Source: Actinomycetes bacterium (lineage in GTDB: Bacteria > Actinomycetota > Actinomycetes > Mycobacteriales > Mycobacteriaceae). Taken from it: a stretch of DNA of 20,381 nt. The stretch covers positions 1 to 20,381 of the forward strand of contig JAEZKH010000176.1 in assembly GCA_023415515.1 (NCBI GenBank). Direction: 5' to 3'. A program made the translations under genes and the position numbers. Below are positions 19,590 through 20,381 of the stretch, one piece after another; positions within the stretch are counted from its first letter, which is position 1; every line of letters starts with the position of its first letter. The notes beneath the pieces were generated by a model. It made no database searches. It saw only the letters and a program-made list of their open reading frames with translations, and was not told the DNA's origin.

Positions 19590-20381
19590 CTACCGCGTGG
19601 CGCCGTTGATCACCGGCTCGGTGATCATGCCGCGCTCCACACCCCACATGGTGGCGATGGTCCGGTACTCACCGGTGCCGATCAGATGGGTGACGGCCTG
19701 CAGCAGTGGCCGGGCCAACTCCGATCCCTTGGCCACCGGCCAGCCGTAGGGCGCGGAGTCGACCACCTCGCCGGCAGGCACCAGGGCACCGCCACTGAGT
19801 TTGATGGCGAAACCCGTGACCGGCGAATCCGCGCTCATCGCATCGATATCCCCGGCGATCAGCGCCGCGGTCACATCGTCCTGCCTGCTGTAGACCACCT
19901 TCTCGATGGGGGCCAGCCCGGCGGCCACACATTCGTCGCTCTTGGCCGGGATCTCGACCGTCTCCTGAATCACGCTGTGGGCCACACCCACCCGCAGCCC
20001 ACACGCGGCGGTCGGATCCACCGATGATCCCGCCCGCTGCGCCCACAACGTGCCCGCCTGGAAATAGGTGACGAAATCGACCAGCTTCTGCCGGGCGACG
20101 GTATCGGTCACCGACGACATCCCGATGTCGACCGTGCCGGCCTGGACCGCGGGGATGATGTCGTCGAACTCGCTCTCGCGGTACTCGGTGCTCAGGCCCA
20201 TCGTCCGCGCGACCGCATCCAGCAGATCCACGTCGAACCCGACGATCTCCCCGTCAGAATTGGTGAATTCGTTTGGCGCATAAGGCACATTGACACCGAC
20301 GACGAGCTTTCCGGCGGCCCGCACATCGGCGGGCACCGCGGCGGCGATCGCGGGCACCGCGCCCTCGGGCCACTGCCCGGT
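19590..20381 (-). CDS. ABC-transporter solute-binding protein, family 3 (5' end outside window)
   Basis: The frame is open to the right edge, giving 264 codons of which 263 code. The visible N-terminal part reads ...WPEGAVPAIAAAVPADVRAAGKLVVGVNVPYAPNEF. The protein belongs to the SBP_bac_3 family of periplasmic amino-acid/opine binding proteins, with GKLVVGVNVPYAPNEFTNSDGEIVGFDVDLLDAVARTMG, FDDIIPAVQAGTVDIGMSSVTDTVARQKLVDFVTYFQAG and ALIAGDIDAMSADSPVTGFAI as usual landmarks. The lipoprotein signal expected for an actinobacterial binding protein would lie beyond the window. The ligand may be a polar or basic amino acid but cannot be assigned. Convergent with the NYN gene, 3 bp between stops. 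No permease or ATPase is inside the window. Confidence 0.9.
   Translation of the reverse strand, partial: TGQWPEGAVPAIAAAVPADVRAAGKLVVGVNVPYAPNEFTNSDGEIVGFDVDLLDAVARTMGLSTEYRESEFDDIIPAVQAGTVDIGMSSVTDTVARQKLVDFVTYFQAGTLWAQRAGSSVDPTAACGLRVGVAHSVIQETVEIPAKSDECVAAGLAPIEKVVYSRQDDVTAALIAGDIDAMSADSPVTGFAIKLSGGALVPAGEVVDSAPYGWPVAKGSELARPLLQAVTHLIGTGEYRTIATMWGVERGMITEPVINGATR

Overview
The window is chromosomal DNA from a mycobacterium, most likely a fast-growing environmental Mycolicibacterium. It is uniformly GC-rich with strong G/C third-position bias. It carries a run of cyclopropane/methoxy-mycolate type methyltransferases, the hadABC mycolate dehydratase genes and a FadD32-like fatty acyl-AMP ligase. 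Its gene order follows the rpmG-hadABC-trpT-secE-nusG-rplK-rplA // mmaA-lipG-ABC1 block I know from M. tuberculosis (Rv0634B to Rv0647c). I see no insertion sequence, phage gene, CRISPR array or rRNA.

Left part (1-5768). The end of one DinB-fold protein is followed by a second complete DinB-fold protein and a LipG-like alpha/beta hydrolase. A convergent TetR-family repressor comes next, and divergent from it lies an MpaB/DUF2236-type oxygenase. The 92-bp TetR/oxygenase spacer holds four copies of an 11-bp half-site, forming two matching palindromic operators. An ABC1/UbiB-family atypical kinase then overlaps lipG by one base (TGATG).

Centre (5769-13049). Three mycolic acid S-adenosylmethionine-dependent methyltransferases lie in a row and resemble MmaA2, MmaA3 and MmaA4; the MmaA1 slot of M. 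tuberculosis is missing. Four genes follow that are absent from this position in M. tuberculosis as I recall it (the fourth, vanX-like, belongs to the right block): a convergent FadD32-like fatty acyl-AMP ligase, then after a 486-bp intergenic region a double DGPF/YCII-domain protein with its ECF42-type sigma factor. The 486-bp region contains a plausible ECF promoter, a CRP-type site and two perfect palindromes.

Right part (13050-18436), all on the minus strand and so transcribed right to left: tRNA-Thr, tRNA-Met, rpmG (L33, 55 aa), hadA-hadB-hadC, tRNA-Trp, secE, nusG, rplK, rplA and, 11 bp after rplA, a secreted VanX-like D-Ala-D-Ala dipeptidase with a TTG start. Several spacers here hold strong inverted repeats, notably a perfect 13-bp repeat between nusG and rplK. 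The right end has an NYN (PIN-like) RNase-fold protein with a C-terminal OST-HTH/LOTUS-like domain, and a partial amino-acid type solute-binding protein running off the window.

Functionally, hadABC (3-hydroxyacyl dehydration in FAS-II), the MmaA enzymes (modification of the meromycolate chain) and possibly the acyl-AMP ligase (chain activation) serve mycolic acid synthesis. They sit against the core transcription/translation/secretion genes. No wholly new multi-gene system is evident. The best leads are the TetR double operator with its oxygenase, the orphan FAAL beside the mma genes, the ECF42/DGPF unit with its control region, and the dipeptidase attached to the ribosomal-protein genes.
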